DNA of 35,395 nt from Nemertoderma westbladi (Eukaryota > Xenacoelomorpha > Nemertodermatida > Nemertodermatidae), in NCBI GenBank assembly GCA_032718475.1, contig JAUCBJ010001527.1:1-35395 (forward strand), given 5' to 3'. Of this stretch, positions 1-10,230 are shown piece after piece. Both the position numbers and the translations under genes were made by a program. The notes under the pieces are model-generated. The model saw only the letters and a program-made list of their open reading frames with translations, searched no databases and was not told where the DNA came from. Each line of letters starts with the position of its first letter. The first letter of the stretch is position 1.

Positions 1-261
1 CAACGCAAGCGCTTGTTCGATCTTAAGCGCATTGGCCTCGGCTTTGGCGCGCTGTTTGCGCTCTTTACGCTCCTCTTTCGTTTCGCACCGAGTGGGCGGG
101 GGCGCGTCTCTCGGGTTCTCCAACTGGCTCAGGAAGGCAGAGACCCCGGTGTAATTACCCCGTTTCTTCTCGTGGGACAGCGGTTCCACGGGCGGTAGGT
201 ACGGAATGGGGTCCCGGGGCGCGAACAAGGCCAGCAGGTTGGGCGGCAGGAACTGCGTCAT
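1..261 (-). CDS. snrnp70: U1 snRNP 70 kDa protein, N-terminal part (runs off window)
   Basis: The 87 codons read from an ATG at 261-259 begin [20 protein letters not shown], the near-invariant start of U1-70[11 protein letters not shown] segment follows near residues 54-62, then a Lys/Arg/Glu-rich helix ([14 protein letters not shown]). In known U1-70K this N-terminal region precedes the RRM that binds U1 stem-loop I, and it contacts the Sm core and U1C in the spliceosomal U1 snRNP. The RRM would lie beyond position 1. The segment is CpG- and GC-rich compared with the AT-rich DNA to its right, as expected of a conserved host exon. Divergence is limited to the linker between the PYLPP and PRDAPPP motifs. 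No splice site is visible inside the 261 bases, so the reading frame simply leaves the window. The identification rests on recognising the family's N-terminal motif. Confidence 0.93.
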   Translation of the reverse strand, partial: MTQFLPPNLLALFAPRDPIPYLPPVEPLSHEKKRGNYTGVSAFLSQLENPRDAPPPTRCETKEERKERKQRAKAEANALKIEQALAL

Positions 262-1600
262 TGTGTTACTTACCCGGGCTAACTTCACTTACCGCTGGTT
301 ACTACTACTCGTCGCTTTCGATACTGGCTTTACCTGAAGCCGTTATCCGATTCTCACGTCACCAATTTACCTGGCACGCTTAGCGCAGGCTTACCTTATT
401 TCTCCCTGATACTGAAAATATCAAACATCATTTAAAGTTAATAATAAAAAAATGTTATTTTCCATAAAATTAAAAAATAAAGAAACAAAATAAAATAAAA
501 CCCTGAACGTTACTGCCTTATTTGAAATAAATATATAAGGTTAAATAATTAACCGGTATAAGGAGAAACAGGTCCCATAGAATAATAAAAGTGTCATCGA
601 AATATCATAGTAATAACAAACTCGATACTCGCTACATATTTACTAAATTGATTTTAACTAGAATCTTTCATTAGACAATGAGAAAATTTGTTTGACACAA
701 TAAACTCTCGCCTGCCTGAAAGCAGTTTGTCGGGAAGTGAATAAATATTTAAGATATAATTTAATTAGAAATATAGTAGCGAAGATATAGTTCCCTCCAG
801 TTGTATATATACAATGGAAAGGAAAGTTTCTGCGAAAGACTAAAACATATGTTATTGCTTGCGACCTTGTGATATGATATAAGAGCGATCCGTTACTTTA
901 GATATATAAATCTAAAAAATAATGTTGAGTTATTGGATACCCGTTCATCACCCAAGGGTGTAATCGCAACACAAACTCCCATGGTTGAACACAGTCCATG
1001 GTTATGTACTGTAGACAACTTGGGAGTATAGAATGCCCGATCTACAAAACTCTACCTTACTCACAATACTCTAGGTTCAGGTCGTCTACTATATATAAAT
1101 ACCGTAGACTGCCCCAATACACCTAAAATATAGTAAAAATAATTTCTGTTTTTTTTTCACAACGCATGCTCACTCTGTCACTTGTCTTGCAGTTAACAAT
1201 ATGATTAGATCAATCAACATTTTGAGGTTCTACAGTCTACAGCCAGTTTAATTGTAATGATAGTGGGTTAACTTTTATCTGGTCCTGTCAGCCTGTAGTG
1301 TAGTACAGTAGTAGTGCATAATCATTGTTAATTTGAATCACGAATCAATTGTATCTTTGTGTAGTGTACATGTTGAAAATTTAAAAATAAATAATATTAA
1401 TTATTTTATCGGTATCAGAAATCATCGTTACAGTAATAACCTATGAAAATGATAAAATATACAACACGGGAAGATAATCAAATCAAACATTCCTCTAATC
1501 TTGCAGCTGAGAACTGTTGTAGTATTGCTATCAATGCTATTTTCAGATGTTTACCTTTACATTATCGGATTACGACCTACCTGACCCGACCACAGACGAG
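262..1600. other. Non-coding stretch upstream of snrnp70
   Basis: This stretch should hold the 5' UTR and promoter of the minus-strand snrnp70 gene. Bases 262-420 are mixed in composition, then the DNA turns AT-rich. I see no other convincing coding frame, RNA gene or repeat array. No promoter element could be assigned with confidence. Confidence 0.5.
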
Positions 1601-1626
1601 TTATTATTATTATTATTATTATTATT
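1601..1626. repeat. (TTA)n microsatellite
   Basis: About eight TTA units in a row. A poly-Tyr run in one forward frame is an artefact of this repeat. Confidence 0.9.
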
Positions 1627-1863
1627 TATCTTTTATTCTCTTAAACTCCCTTTTATAAAATAATAAAAATGGAGGCAGCTCAGTCGGGAGAGTCCAGACA
1701 CAGCTGTTAATTGGTAGAGAATAAGCGTCAACTACCTTATGCTAGTTCTACTGCATAATCGTACTTACTGTAGACCTATGTATACAAAAAAAAAATTACC
1801 TAAGAAATAGAGCACAATAATCAATACAGAAATACAGTATTCCCTTACAGGAGCAAGCAGTTT

Positions 1864-1904
1864 GGGGGTGGGTGGGTGGGTGGGTGGGGGAGGGGGGAGG
1901 GGGG
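1864..1904 (+). repeat. G-rich tract with quadruplex-forming potential
   Basis: Forty-one bases made of about eight G-runs of three to six separated by single T or A. The pattern far exceeds the four G3 runs with short loops needed for an intramolecular G-quadruplex. It ends six bases before the 3' end of a LINE fragment on the minus strand, where it reads as a C-rich tract. Confidence 0.8.
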
Positions 1905-1909
1905 TAAGT

Positions 1910-2462
1910 TTATGTGATACTATCTCTTTCAAAAGAAGTGTAGTAGAGTTGCTTAATGGCTGCGTTAAATGCGTTAAAATTTCTTTTTTCGCTGAAGTTG
2001 CGATCAAGTTTATTCCACAAGCGAGCACAATTTAGGATGAAGCTGTTATAGGCTACATTATTATTAGTTTTGGGAAGTTTTATTTTATTAGTACGTTTAT
2101 TCAGTTGTGTAGTGTTATTTAGAATGAATGGCAAAGGTTGCTCTTGAAATGGTTTGCTAATCTGGAATAGATATTTGAAAAAGAATTTCATAGCCATATA
2201 CTCTCGGAATGCGAATAGAGTTGGTTGCTTAGACAAAGTTCTCAATTCTGTACCTGTTAAATCGCGTATTTTTTTACTGTAGACAATGCGTAGGCCATAG
2301 TTCTGAATTTTTTCTAAATCGTTTATAAGTGTTTTAAAACCATGTATATTATGTAATGCTACAAGTATTTCACAGCAATATGTATGATGTGGTAGTACTG
2401 TAGTCTTGTAGATATATAATTTTGTTTTTACTGATAACTGACCCTTTACTTGTCGTAGTTAA
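1910..2462 (-). pseudogene. LINE (non-LTR retrotransposon) 3' fragment, RT C-terminal region
   Basis: On the minus strand a frame is open from about 2462 down to the stop at 1910. It encodes the region after the RT palm. Motifs include KLYIYKTTVLPHHTYC, then a helix with NYGLRIVYSKK, and a terminal FILNCARLWNKL segment with a Lys/Phe-rich tail. This matches the C-terminal part of CR1/L2/Rex-like LINE ORF2 proteins, where a K.Y...I.PH..YC motif, a LQ.....R.I motif and a LWN.L motif occur in this order. The endonuclease and the RT catalytic core are absent. A stop lies just upstream of the LRQVKG segment, so the copy is 5'-truncated, as is usual for target-primed reverse transcription. The exact clade is not assignable by eye. 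Confidence 0.7.
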
Positions 2463-3240
2463 CTGTATCGCCTACCTGTTCTAGCAGATCGGAATGGAAT
2501 ACCTACCAAAGCCCTTTGAAAAATACAAACCCTACAACACATGTTAGATCTGATAATCCACAGCGCTACGTTGATAACTGTGAAGAGACAGCAGAGGAAT
2601 TGCCATTAGCAATACCTCAAATCGTTCTCTAATAAAAAACAGAAAAAATGTATATAATATTGCCAAGGTTTAGTTTAGATAGAAGAAATTTAGGTATATA
2701 TAATTATAATAGATAGATATATACGGTATATCGGTTATAGTAGGTTCAATTCAGTTTAAGCTAACCAAATAGCAATCCTATGGTCAATTTTTTAATGTTA
2801 CCCAACCGGTAGGGAAAAAATACTCATTTTTCCTTACAATTTTAAGGTATAGGCCTATTGTATATTCAGATATTAAGTAAGAAGTAATAATTAAGAAAGA
2901 AATTAAGCAAGGTTTAGTTTAGTATAGGCAAGTACCCGGTATACCAATTCTGCTATTAGAAGAGCCGTCTGCCGGTATGTACCAAAGACTGAAAATGTAA
3001 AAAAGTTTTTTTATTTCTTGCAAATAAAGTTATTTTTCTCTTTATTCTCGTGTTTTATAATACAGTAATATATGATCAGAAATAAAAGGTAACACAGTGT
3101 AAAGCGTGTTCCTGTTCCCTATTCCCATTCGCCATTCAAGTGATGTCAAATCAAGAGATGATAAGCCAAATTATGTTATAGTGATTTATATTGTTATAGG
3201 TGCATTGTTTTTACAGTATAATAACTTAGTTACACTATGT
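2463..3240. other. AT-rich non-coding stretch
   Basis: Mostly A/T with scattered short ATATAT and TACCGGTA motifs. I see no coding frame, tandem array or RNA gene. Confidence 0.5.
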
Positions 3241-4180
3241 CATGGAATATAGTGTCTTTATTCAGGTATATGGCCATGCCCCCCCCCCCCAAATTGTTTT
3301 ACAAATTGTAATGAGATTGCATGAAATTTGAAACAGAGATAGTTTCACCTCCCTCCTCCTTGCTGGGTGAGCCAGAAATTTTATTTTCGTTTTCATTCTT
3401 TAGCTACAAGCATTTGAAAAAAGTGTCTCCGGCGAAATGGCACCAGTTATTCTTCAACTTTATAGTGATTTGTAGGCACTAGTCAGCTAGTGGAAAGCTG
3501 GTTGTGCAAGGATTCCAAATATGTAACATTAATTTAAATTTCGTTTTAAAATAGCTGAGATATCAGCGTTTAAAACTTGTATGGTTTTGCATATGAGCGA
3601 AGAGCGAGGCTATTTTATTCTATTAAATAAATACAACATATTCTGGAACATTTTGTTAATGCATGAGTTGAGTAGCTATGTAATAGTATGATTAAAGAGG
3701 TATTGCATTGTTGCCAAGCTACGTTTGGGATAAACAAAATATTCCAGAATATGTTGTATTTATTTAATAGAATAAAATAGCCTCGCTCATATGCAAAACC
3801 ATGCAAATTTTAAACGCTGATATCTAAGCTATTTTAAGATGAAATTTAGATTATGTTACATATTTGGAATCCTTGCACAACCGGCTTTCCACTAGTCTGC
3901 TAGTGCCTACAAACACTATAAGGTTGAAGAATAACTGCGGTGTAACTGGTGCCACTTTTTTCAAACGCTTATAGCTAAAGAATGTAAGCGAAAATAAGAA
4001 TTCTGGCTCACACAGTAAGGACTAAGGAGGAGGGAGGTGAAACTATCTGTTTCAAATTTCATGCAATCTCATTACGATTTGTAAAAAAATTTTGGGGGGG
4101 AGGCAGGGAGGGGTACGGGCCATGTACCTGAAGACTGGAATAAAGACACTAGGCCTAACTGCACTATATTCCCGGGCATG
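3241..4180. mobile_element. Foldback (long inverted repeat) element
   Basis: Two arms of about 415-450 bp face each other around a spacer of roughly 75 bp (about 3659-3732). The left arm starts CATGGAATATAGTG, runs through a poly-C tract and a segment AATGAGATTGCATGAAATTT, and ends in a block around 3606-3658. The right arm (about 3733-4180) contains the reverse complement of each block in reverse order, ending at GGGCATG. Arms differ by scattered substitutions and small indels. No transposase frame is present, so this is a non-autonomous foldback/MITE-like element. Related single-arm copies occur at about 32905-33330 and 29690-29760, which shows a dispersed family. Flanking target duplications were not identified. 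Confidence 0.85.
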
Positions 4181-5504
4181 GTGTATATCCGTTTATTGGG
4201 TATGGGATGGGTGATGGGTACGGCTCACGGCTGTAGGGTACCTACTCCAGTACTCTGTTTAACTACCAAAACGTCCAAACGTACCGGTACGATACCGGTA
4301 GGGCTTAGGGCATAGGGCTGTAGGGTAGGGCACGTTTTTTTTTCGGGTGCGTCTTAACCGGCAGACCGGAGTATGAGTAGGAGGCATGAGAAGGCCTACA
4401 GGCCCACGTTTGCACTTCAGCACTTGTCAGCTTTACAGCCAGAGCCAGACGCAAACAGCAACGACGGTACAGCACCGGCTGACCGGGCTCCCTTGCTGCC
4501 TACACTCCTGCTGCTGCTGTCCTGCACTCTGACACTCCAACCGCTGAACCGGTACACTTGAGTCAAGACTCACTTCACAATGCACGAACACTGAACACGA
4601 ACTCACCTTCTTTGAAGCATGTACACTGTCTGACTGTACAGTTGAACCTTGACTTGAATAGAACACCTGTCTGCCTGTAAACTGCTAAACACGGACGGAC
4701 GTCAGGACGGTCCTGGCTGCCTGGGTCCCGGTACTATCAGACTATACGTGATACGATGAGATGTCCAGCTGTCCAGTTCACCGATGTCAAACAGAATGCG
4801 TGGCGCACAGCGGTCACCGTCAGGGTAAGCAGCCGGTTCAAACTCAAGGCAGCAAGGACAGAAGGACTGACAGACTGAAGGATGAGATCGACACAAATCC
4901 AAATATAACCAACATCAGTCAGTCAGGCCTCAGGCAGTCAGGTTTCTGACAATCTGATTATCGCTCAACAGTATAAGTCCTATCACAGTATCAGCCTATT
5001 GCAGTAAAGCAGTAATTGCTGTATACTGGTATAGCAGTATTCAGGTACTGGCAGACTGGTACAGCAGTACAGTGTTATTGCTGTCTAGTGTCTAGTGCAG
5101 GACTGCAGGAGCTACAGTGTATAGTCATATGTATGTATGTATGTATTTATTGACACAAATGATTTTAAACAAGTTAATTTGGAACGCACCAAACAAAAAC
5201 AAAATATTAAGTAATTTATAACATACCTACAGTAACTAAAGGTAGTTTGATTTAGGTAAAGATAGTCCTAAGAAAGATAAATTGATCAGCTAGAATTGAA
5301 TAAGTTAATGTTAAAGAGATATCAGGAGTCCTAAGAATTATAGGTTGTATAAGTATATACACTGTAAATAGATTTAAAAAAAATATATGATATGATATGA
5401 TATGATATGTGGATAAATAAATGAAATGAATGTTAAGAGAAATGTCATCCCTATAAGCATTTGACGTCTATTTTTACACCTCAACAGGTATGTGGACGTC
5501 ATTT
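4181..5504. other. Non-coding stretch with short simple repeats
   Basis: The 4300-4960 part is GC-richer and has short open frames on both strands, but none shows a domain or a family motif and I do not call a gene. There is a (TATG)n run at about 5129-5146 and an (ATATG)n run at about 5381-5408. The stretch between these runs resembles the AT-rich 3' tail of a retroposon but could not be assigned. Confidence 0.45.
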
Positions 5505-5815
5505 TACGTCAATTATGTTTGTTGCAAGAACTCAAAGTTTTGATGGTTGACGTAATTACGTAAAATTACGTCTTGAACACGTCTTGATGGCACGTATCTG
5601 TGTGATACTTTTCATGGTGGATATAATTACCTAAAATGACGTCATGAACACGTCTAGGCGGCACGTATCTGTGTGATACTTTTCATGGTGGATATAATTA
5701 CCTTAAATGACGTCATGAACACGTCTAGACGGCACGTATCTGTGTGATACTTTTCATGTTGGAAATAATTATCTAAAATTACGTCTTGAGCACGTCTTAA
5801 TGACACATCTACTTA
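5505..5815. repeat. 71-bp minisatellite, about four units
   Basis: The motif GAACAC/GAGCAC followed by GTCT recurs at 5575, 5646, 5717 and 5788, exactly 71 bases apart each time. Units share CACGTATCTGTGTGATAC and a central ACGTCA or ACGTCT motif. The two middle units carry the full palindrome TGACGTCA. The outer units are more diverged. The array ends about 70 bases left of the gypsy element. Confidence 0.9.
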
Positions 5816-5887
5816 CCACTTATACCTACTCACTGACTACAGTATGAGTACAGTATATTTATATTAGTGGTGGGTATATTTTAGTTA

Positions 5888-6059
5888 TGTAGACTGCCAC
5901 ATATAATAATCAATGTCGAACAACATATACAATCAAACAAGTTACTGTAACTAAACTGTCACCTGTAAACTGCTTTCCTATATAGCTATATAACACAACT
6001 AAGAGTTACACAATATTCATAAAGGTCAATCAGTGAACAAGGGTCAATCAGTCACTACA
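5888..6059 (-). repeat. 3' LTR of the gypsy element
   Basis: A 172-bp repeat with terminal TGTAG...CTACA, so it obeys the TG...CA rule on either strand. I compared it with 10252-10423 by eye and found no difference. The pol frame stops inside it at 6048. Confidence 0.95.
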
Positions 6060-9000
6060 CTTCCCCCCCCTCATCTTAGGTGGACGACCTCTTGGTCGAG
6101 GAAATTGAGAATGCTGGATAACGTGTGTGCATAGTCTCAAATGGTCGATGTGAATTACTTGATTCCACGTGGGTCTGTCAGGTATCGAAATACGGACATT
6201 AACTGGACCTATATGTTCTGTTACAACGTAAGGTCCATCCCATCGTGGTATTAGACTAGACGCCAAGCCTGGAGATGTTGGAGGTAAATGTGTCCGCCAT
6301 ACCTTATCCCCGACACAGAATTTCCGCTCTTCAGCTTTGTATATCTTGTCATGATATTCGTGTTGTCTGCGACGAAAGATTCGCGTTTTGTGGATAACAT
6401 TATCTAGTTTAACTTGATTAATCGGTTTATCATTTATAATTCCCAACCAGGATAGAGCTGGTATAGGTGAGTGAACTTGATTTACTACGTCCATTGGAGA
6501 TAAACCTAGACTTTTATGTACAGAGTGATTGTAAGTAGAAACAAATGAATCAATATGACAGTCCCATGAAGTTTGAGTACCATCTTTAGTTTCTACTAAT
6601 TGCGCTCTAATTTGGTCCTTTATGGTTCTGACCAACCTCTCTGCCATACCATCACACTGAGGGTGGTATGGACTGGTTACTGTATTGCTGATTTTCTGTT
6701 GGCGACAAAAGTTTTTAAACTCATTTGAAATAAAGCATCGTCCTTGATCTGTCAATATGGTTTTTATTTCTAGGGGCTTTTGACATTTTCTAATCAATTT
6801 CATTAAACATCCAATGACAGTTGTTGAAGTTGTGTTTCCTACTGCGAACACATCTAGAAACCGAGAGAAATGATCTACGACAACAAGCAAATGAGTGTTT
6901 CCAGTAGAAGACTTTGGGAAAGGGCCACAGAAATCCATAGCAACCCGCTCATAAGGTCTTGTAACCTCAGGTAGGGATTGAAGTGGCATCGGTGCTGGTG
7001 GTAAAACCTTTGCGCGAAGACACACATCACAATTTTTTAAGTAAGTCTTTAACTCCTTATCCATATTTGGCCAATAGCATTCCCGTTGTAATAATGATAA
7101 CGTTTTCTCATAACCCAGGTGAGCACTATTGTAACCATGAACAGATTTGACAACTTTAGAACGAAGTCCTTTGGGCACAAATAACCTGGATTTATAAGTG
7201 TATATCCCTTCAACAGTTTTAGTGAATCGATAATTAATTCGGTCAAATTCGCTGTCAGCTTCTTGAAGCTGAATGAGTTCCTCTTTCGAAAGTTGTTTTA
7301 ATCCCCCATTTTCACTCTCATCAAGCACAAACACATCCATATATGAACAATTACTAGGCAACCTAGAAAGCGCATCTGCCACTTGATTAGAAGACCCCTT
7401 TTCGTGTTTGATAGATTTTAATCCTTCAAACTCTAGAAGTCGTAGTTGCCAACGAGCAAGTCTACCAGTTGCAGTTTTATTATTAATTAGCCATTGTAAT
7501 GGAGCATGATCAGACAAGACATGTACTTCAGCGCCATAAGTATAAGACTGGAACCGTTCCAATGCGAATATAACTGCCAATGCTTCCTTTTCTATTGTGG
7601 AATAGTTCTTTTCACTTGTAGTAAGATTCCTACTTGCAAATGCTATTGGGTGAAACAAACCAGCATTATCTGTTTGACTTATGACGGCACCAACTCCAAG
7701 ATTAGATGCATCGCAATGGACAAAGAATGGTTCACCAACTTTAGGGTGTACAAGAACTGGGGCACTAATTAAGGCTTCCTTTAAACTTTCGAATGAAAAT
7801 TCCTGTTCATCACTCCAAACAAATGGGACTTGTTTCCGTGTAAGTTCATACAATGGTTCAGCAATAAGGTTAAAGTTCCTTATGAATTGTCTATAGGTAT
7901 TGACCAAACCCAGAAATTTTCTTACTTCAGAAACATTTGTTGGCGCTATCATGTTCTTAACAGCAATTATCTTTGACTCACTTGGATGTACGCCGTCCTC
8001 ATCAACAATGAATCCCAAAAATTCAACTCTTCTCTGTAAAAATGAACATTTTTTTGGCTGGAGTTTTAATTTTGCAACTTTTAATCGGCGGAAAACTTCA
8101 CGAAGTATCTCTAAATGTTGCTTTAGTTCCGTTGTGACCACATAGATGTTGTCCATGTAGAAAACAACGCACGACATGTCACCAAATAAATTACTCATTA
8201 ATCTTTGGAATGTTGGTGGGGCATTATTTAGACCAAAGGCCATGACAACAAATTCAAAATGGCCAAGACTACACGAAAACGCAGTTTTATGTCTATCATC
8301 TGAGGCAAGAGGTATCTGCCAAAATCCAGATGCCAAATCTATTGATGAAAAATATTTCGCTCCGTATAGTTTATCTAATAAATCAGAAATTCGTGGTAAT
8401 GGAAATGCATCTTTCTCTGTTACAGCATTCAGTGCACGGAAATCTACGCACACTCTGTCGTTTCCATCAGGCTTCTTAACAATAACCAAAGGTGATGAAT
8501 ATGGTGAGGAAGAAGGAGTGATAATATCCTTATCCAGCATATCTTTAATATTAGACTCTAGGAGATCTCTTTTAGCCAAAGGAACATGGTATGGCCTCTG
8601 AAATATTGGTATCTCAGATTTAGTTTTTATGTGATGTTCCACAAGGTTTGTACGCCCAAGTGGTGGTTCAAACAAATCATTATATTCCTTTGTTAGAAAG
8701 TAAAATGTTTCTAAATGTTCACTGGGAACATCTCTATTTATAGTACATTTCTCGATTAAATTTATTGTGACTACTTTATCATTTACTGAAAGAGAAGAAG
8801 GAATACTATCCGAAAATTTTAGTGTTACATTTAGAGCACGTAGTCCATTGACCCCAAGAATGCATGGATGAGCCGAATCTGTGGCCACGAAAACGTCTAC
8901 ATCGGCCTTAGAAGTGCCTATTTGAATTGGAATTTGACAACGACCTCGAACATTAAGGGGTACACCATTCGCAGTTTTTAAGATGAACTGAGTTGGCTTT

Positions 9001-9161
9001 AACTGATTTTCAGTAACTAATGAAGAGTGCAGAATTGTAGAGGATGCACCAGAGTCCATCAGTATCTCGCAAATCTGCCCATTGATAGTTCCTTTAACAA
9101 AGAATCGACCTTGAGTTCTCTCATGGGCTATCACAGCAACAGTGGTGTCGCCCACCATCAC
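6048..9161 (-). CDS. Gypsy Pol: protease, RT, RNase H, integrase
   Basis: An uninterrupted 1,037-residue frame. Protease: DSGA with D36. RT: roughly residues 190-400, with SSPYSSPLV, the first acidic motif in SSIDLASGFWQ, and an active-site box at 335-338 that reads YMDN, not YMDD. RNase H: from about 480, with HCDAS, EKEALAV and LSDHAPL. Integrase: H-H-C-C zinc module (SAHLGYE ... CDVC), then the D, D, E catalytic residues in MDFCGPF (about 742), TDQGR (about 802) and AERLVR (about 840). A GPY/F module, RWDGPYVV, follows near 975. Integrase after RNase H places it in Ty3/gypsy. The ATG at 9161 overlaps the gag stop as ATGA, so pol lies in the -1 frame of the C-terminal gag part. That suggests reinitiation or frameshifting. 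The C-terminus crosses the polypurine tract and ends in the LTR. The D-to-N change at residue 338 probably disables RT. Confidence 0.95.
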   Translation of the reverse strand: MMVGDTTVAVIAHERTQGRFFVKGTINGQICEILMDSGASSTILHSSLVTENQLKPTQFILKTANGVPLNVRGRCQIPIQIGTSKADVDVFVATDSAHPCILGVNGLRALNVTLKFSDSIPSSLSVNDKVVTINLIEKCTINRDVPSEHLETFYFLTKEYNDLFEPPLGRTNLVEHHIKTKSEIPIFQRPYHVPLAKRDLLESNIKDMLDKDIITPSSSPYSSPLVIVKKPDGNDRVCVDFRALNAVTEKDAFPLPRISDLLDKLYGAKYFSSIDLASGFWQIPLASDDRHKTAFSCSLGHFEFVVMAFGLNNAPPTFQRLMSNLFGDMSCVVFYMDNIYVVTTELKQHLEILREVFRRLKVAKLKLQPKKCSFLQRRVEFLGFIVDEDGVHPSESKIIAVKNMIAPTNVSEVRKFLGLVNTYRQFIRNFNLIAEPLYELTRKQVPFVWSDEQEFSFESLKEALISAPVLVHPKVGEPFFVHCDASNLGVGAVISQTDNAGLFHPIAFASRNLTTSEKNYSTIEKEALAVIFALERFQSYTYGAEVHVLSDHAPLQWLINNKTATGRLARWQLRLLEFEGLKSIKHEKGSSNQVADALSRLPSNCSYMDVFVLDESENGGLKQLSKEELIQLQEADSEFDRINYRFTKTVEGIYTYKSRLFVPKGLRSKVVKSVHGYNSAHLGYEKTLSLLQRECYWPNMDKELKTYLKNCDVCLRAKVLPPAPMPLQSLPEVTRPYERVAMDFCGPFPKSSTGNTHLLVVVDHFSRFLDVFAVGNTTSTTVIGCLMKLIRKCQKPLEIKTILTDQGRCFISNEFKNFCRQQKISNTVTSPYHPQCDGMAERLVRTIKDQIRAQLVETKDGTQTSWDCHIDSFVSTYNHSVHKSLGLSPMDVVNQVHSPIPALSWLGIINDKPINQVKLDNVIHKTRIFRRRQHEYHDKIYKAEERKFCVGDKVWRTHLPPTSPGLASSLIPRWDGPYVVTEHIGPVNVRISIPDRPTWNQVIHIDHLRLCTHVIQHSQFPRPRGRPPKMRGGKCSD
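6060..6073 (-). promoter_or_regulatory. Polypurine tract (plus-strand primer)
   Basis: On the minus strand this reads GAGGGGGGGGAAG immediately before the 3' LTR, the expected place for the RNase H-resistant primer. It also codes for the RGGK residues near the pol C-terminus. Confidence 0.85.
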
Positions 9162-10175
9162 TGTTGTTGGAAGTTTAAATCAACCGCGGAAGATTGTTGC
9201 ATAGAATCCGAAATGTAGTTAGCGTCAGTCGTAGCTGGTTGATACTGGTTATAATCTTGAGCGTACTGGAAACCATTGATTGATTGTTCCATCGTATTAT
9301 TAAATGCCTGTTCTGTAACTGGTGCAACACTAGCGCGATAATTTGTTGGATTTTGGAAGTGTTGAATATGGGGTGCTCGAAAATATTGATAACGAGGTTG
9401 TTGAAACCGTGGTGGTCTCATATTTTGCCGCATCCCCTCAGTGGCCTGAGGTCTATAGCCTTGTTTTAGTTGTTGGGTTTTTGAAGGACAATCTCGTTGT
9501 ATATGGCCACGACCTTGACAACAGTAGCAGAGGATTGACTCACGTATCTGAGCATTTGCGCCAGAAAACCTAACAGCATCAACCTCATCTTCATAGTTAA
9601 GGTATTCATTATCTGCCACAGACGAAGACGATATTGATGGAGATTGCTTATATGATGACTTCAATTCCTCATTTCACGCAAGAGAGAAGGCACTTTCTAA
9701 ATTTCCTGGATCCTTCAAGGTAAGTTTCTCCCGCAATTCGTCACGTAGACCAGCAAACAAAGACAGAAACTGCCAAATTATTCCTATGGGTTACTGCAAT
9801 ACCAGCAAATGCGTTCTTACAAATGTCTGAAATAGAGGCATAATAAGCGAGAACAGATTCGCCTGGCTGTTGTTTAGCTTTAAATGCTCGTCGCATCGCA
9901 AATCTAATTGCATTTCCTGGCCATAGCTTTGTATATAGATTTACTTCGATGTCATCGAAAGTGGGAAGACTGGTATCCAAGAGAACACGAATCTTGTAAG
10001 GAACATAAGCAGGCAAACGACGAATTCCCTCTTGATCAACCCAGCCATTTACGGTGCAAGCCAGGCGGAAATCGCGAAAGAAATTTTCGATAGATTCACG
10101 GTCCTCATTTGCTAACTTTGGTGGAACTTCAAAATGCGTTTGTATTAATAGTTTGTCTGGCTTATTGTCTTCCAT
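9158..10175 (-). pseudogene. Gypsy Gag, broken by a frameshift and a stop
   Basis: The N-terminal part starts at the ATG at 10175 (MEDNKPDKLL) and encodes a Ty3-type capsid region with IENFFRDFRLACTVNGW and a helical segment rich in Lys/Arg. It leaves frame near 9775-9800 and would stop at 9741. The neighbouring frame continues the capsid similarity (FLSLFAGLRDELREK). A TGA then interrupts it at 9676-9674, between codons for SLA and NEE. The last part runs 9664-9158 and contains one CCHC zinc knuckle, CYCCQGRGHIQRDC, then a Gln/Asn/Tyr-rich tail ending NFQQQ. Gag normally forms the particle shell and binds the element RNA. The context GCG TGA suggests decay of a CpG, but that is inference. 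The zinc knuckle and the stop overlapping pol are intact. Confidence 0.88.
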
Positions 10176-10230
10176 TCTGGTTGTGAATGTTGATAATTTG
10201 TTCTTCGGCTGGTAAATTGATATTGATCAT

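Noticed and set aside
13-198. 61-codon plus-strand frame at the left edge
   Set aside because: It is the antisense of the U1-70K N-terminal exon, which matches the known protein residue by residue.
1443-1658. 71-codon plus-strand frame with a poly-Tyr run
   Set aside because: The run is the (TTA)n microsatellite; no other coding sign.
1665-1720. tRNA-like A box (CAGCTCAGTCGGGAGAGT)
   Set aside because: No B box or tRNA fold at the proper distance.
4373-4949. Several short frames on both strands in a GC-richer patch
   Set aside because: No motif, overlapping each other, and no convincing codon pattern; may be UTR or repeat.
7506-8601. Plus-strand frames inside the gypsy pol region
   Set aside because: Antisense shadows of the intact minus-strand Pol.
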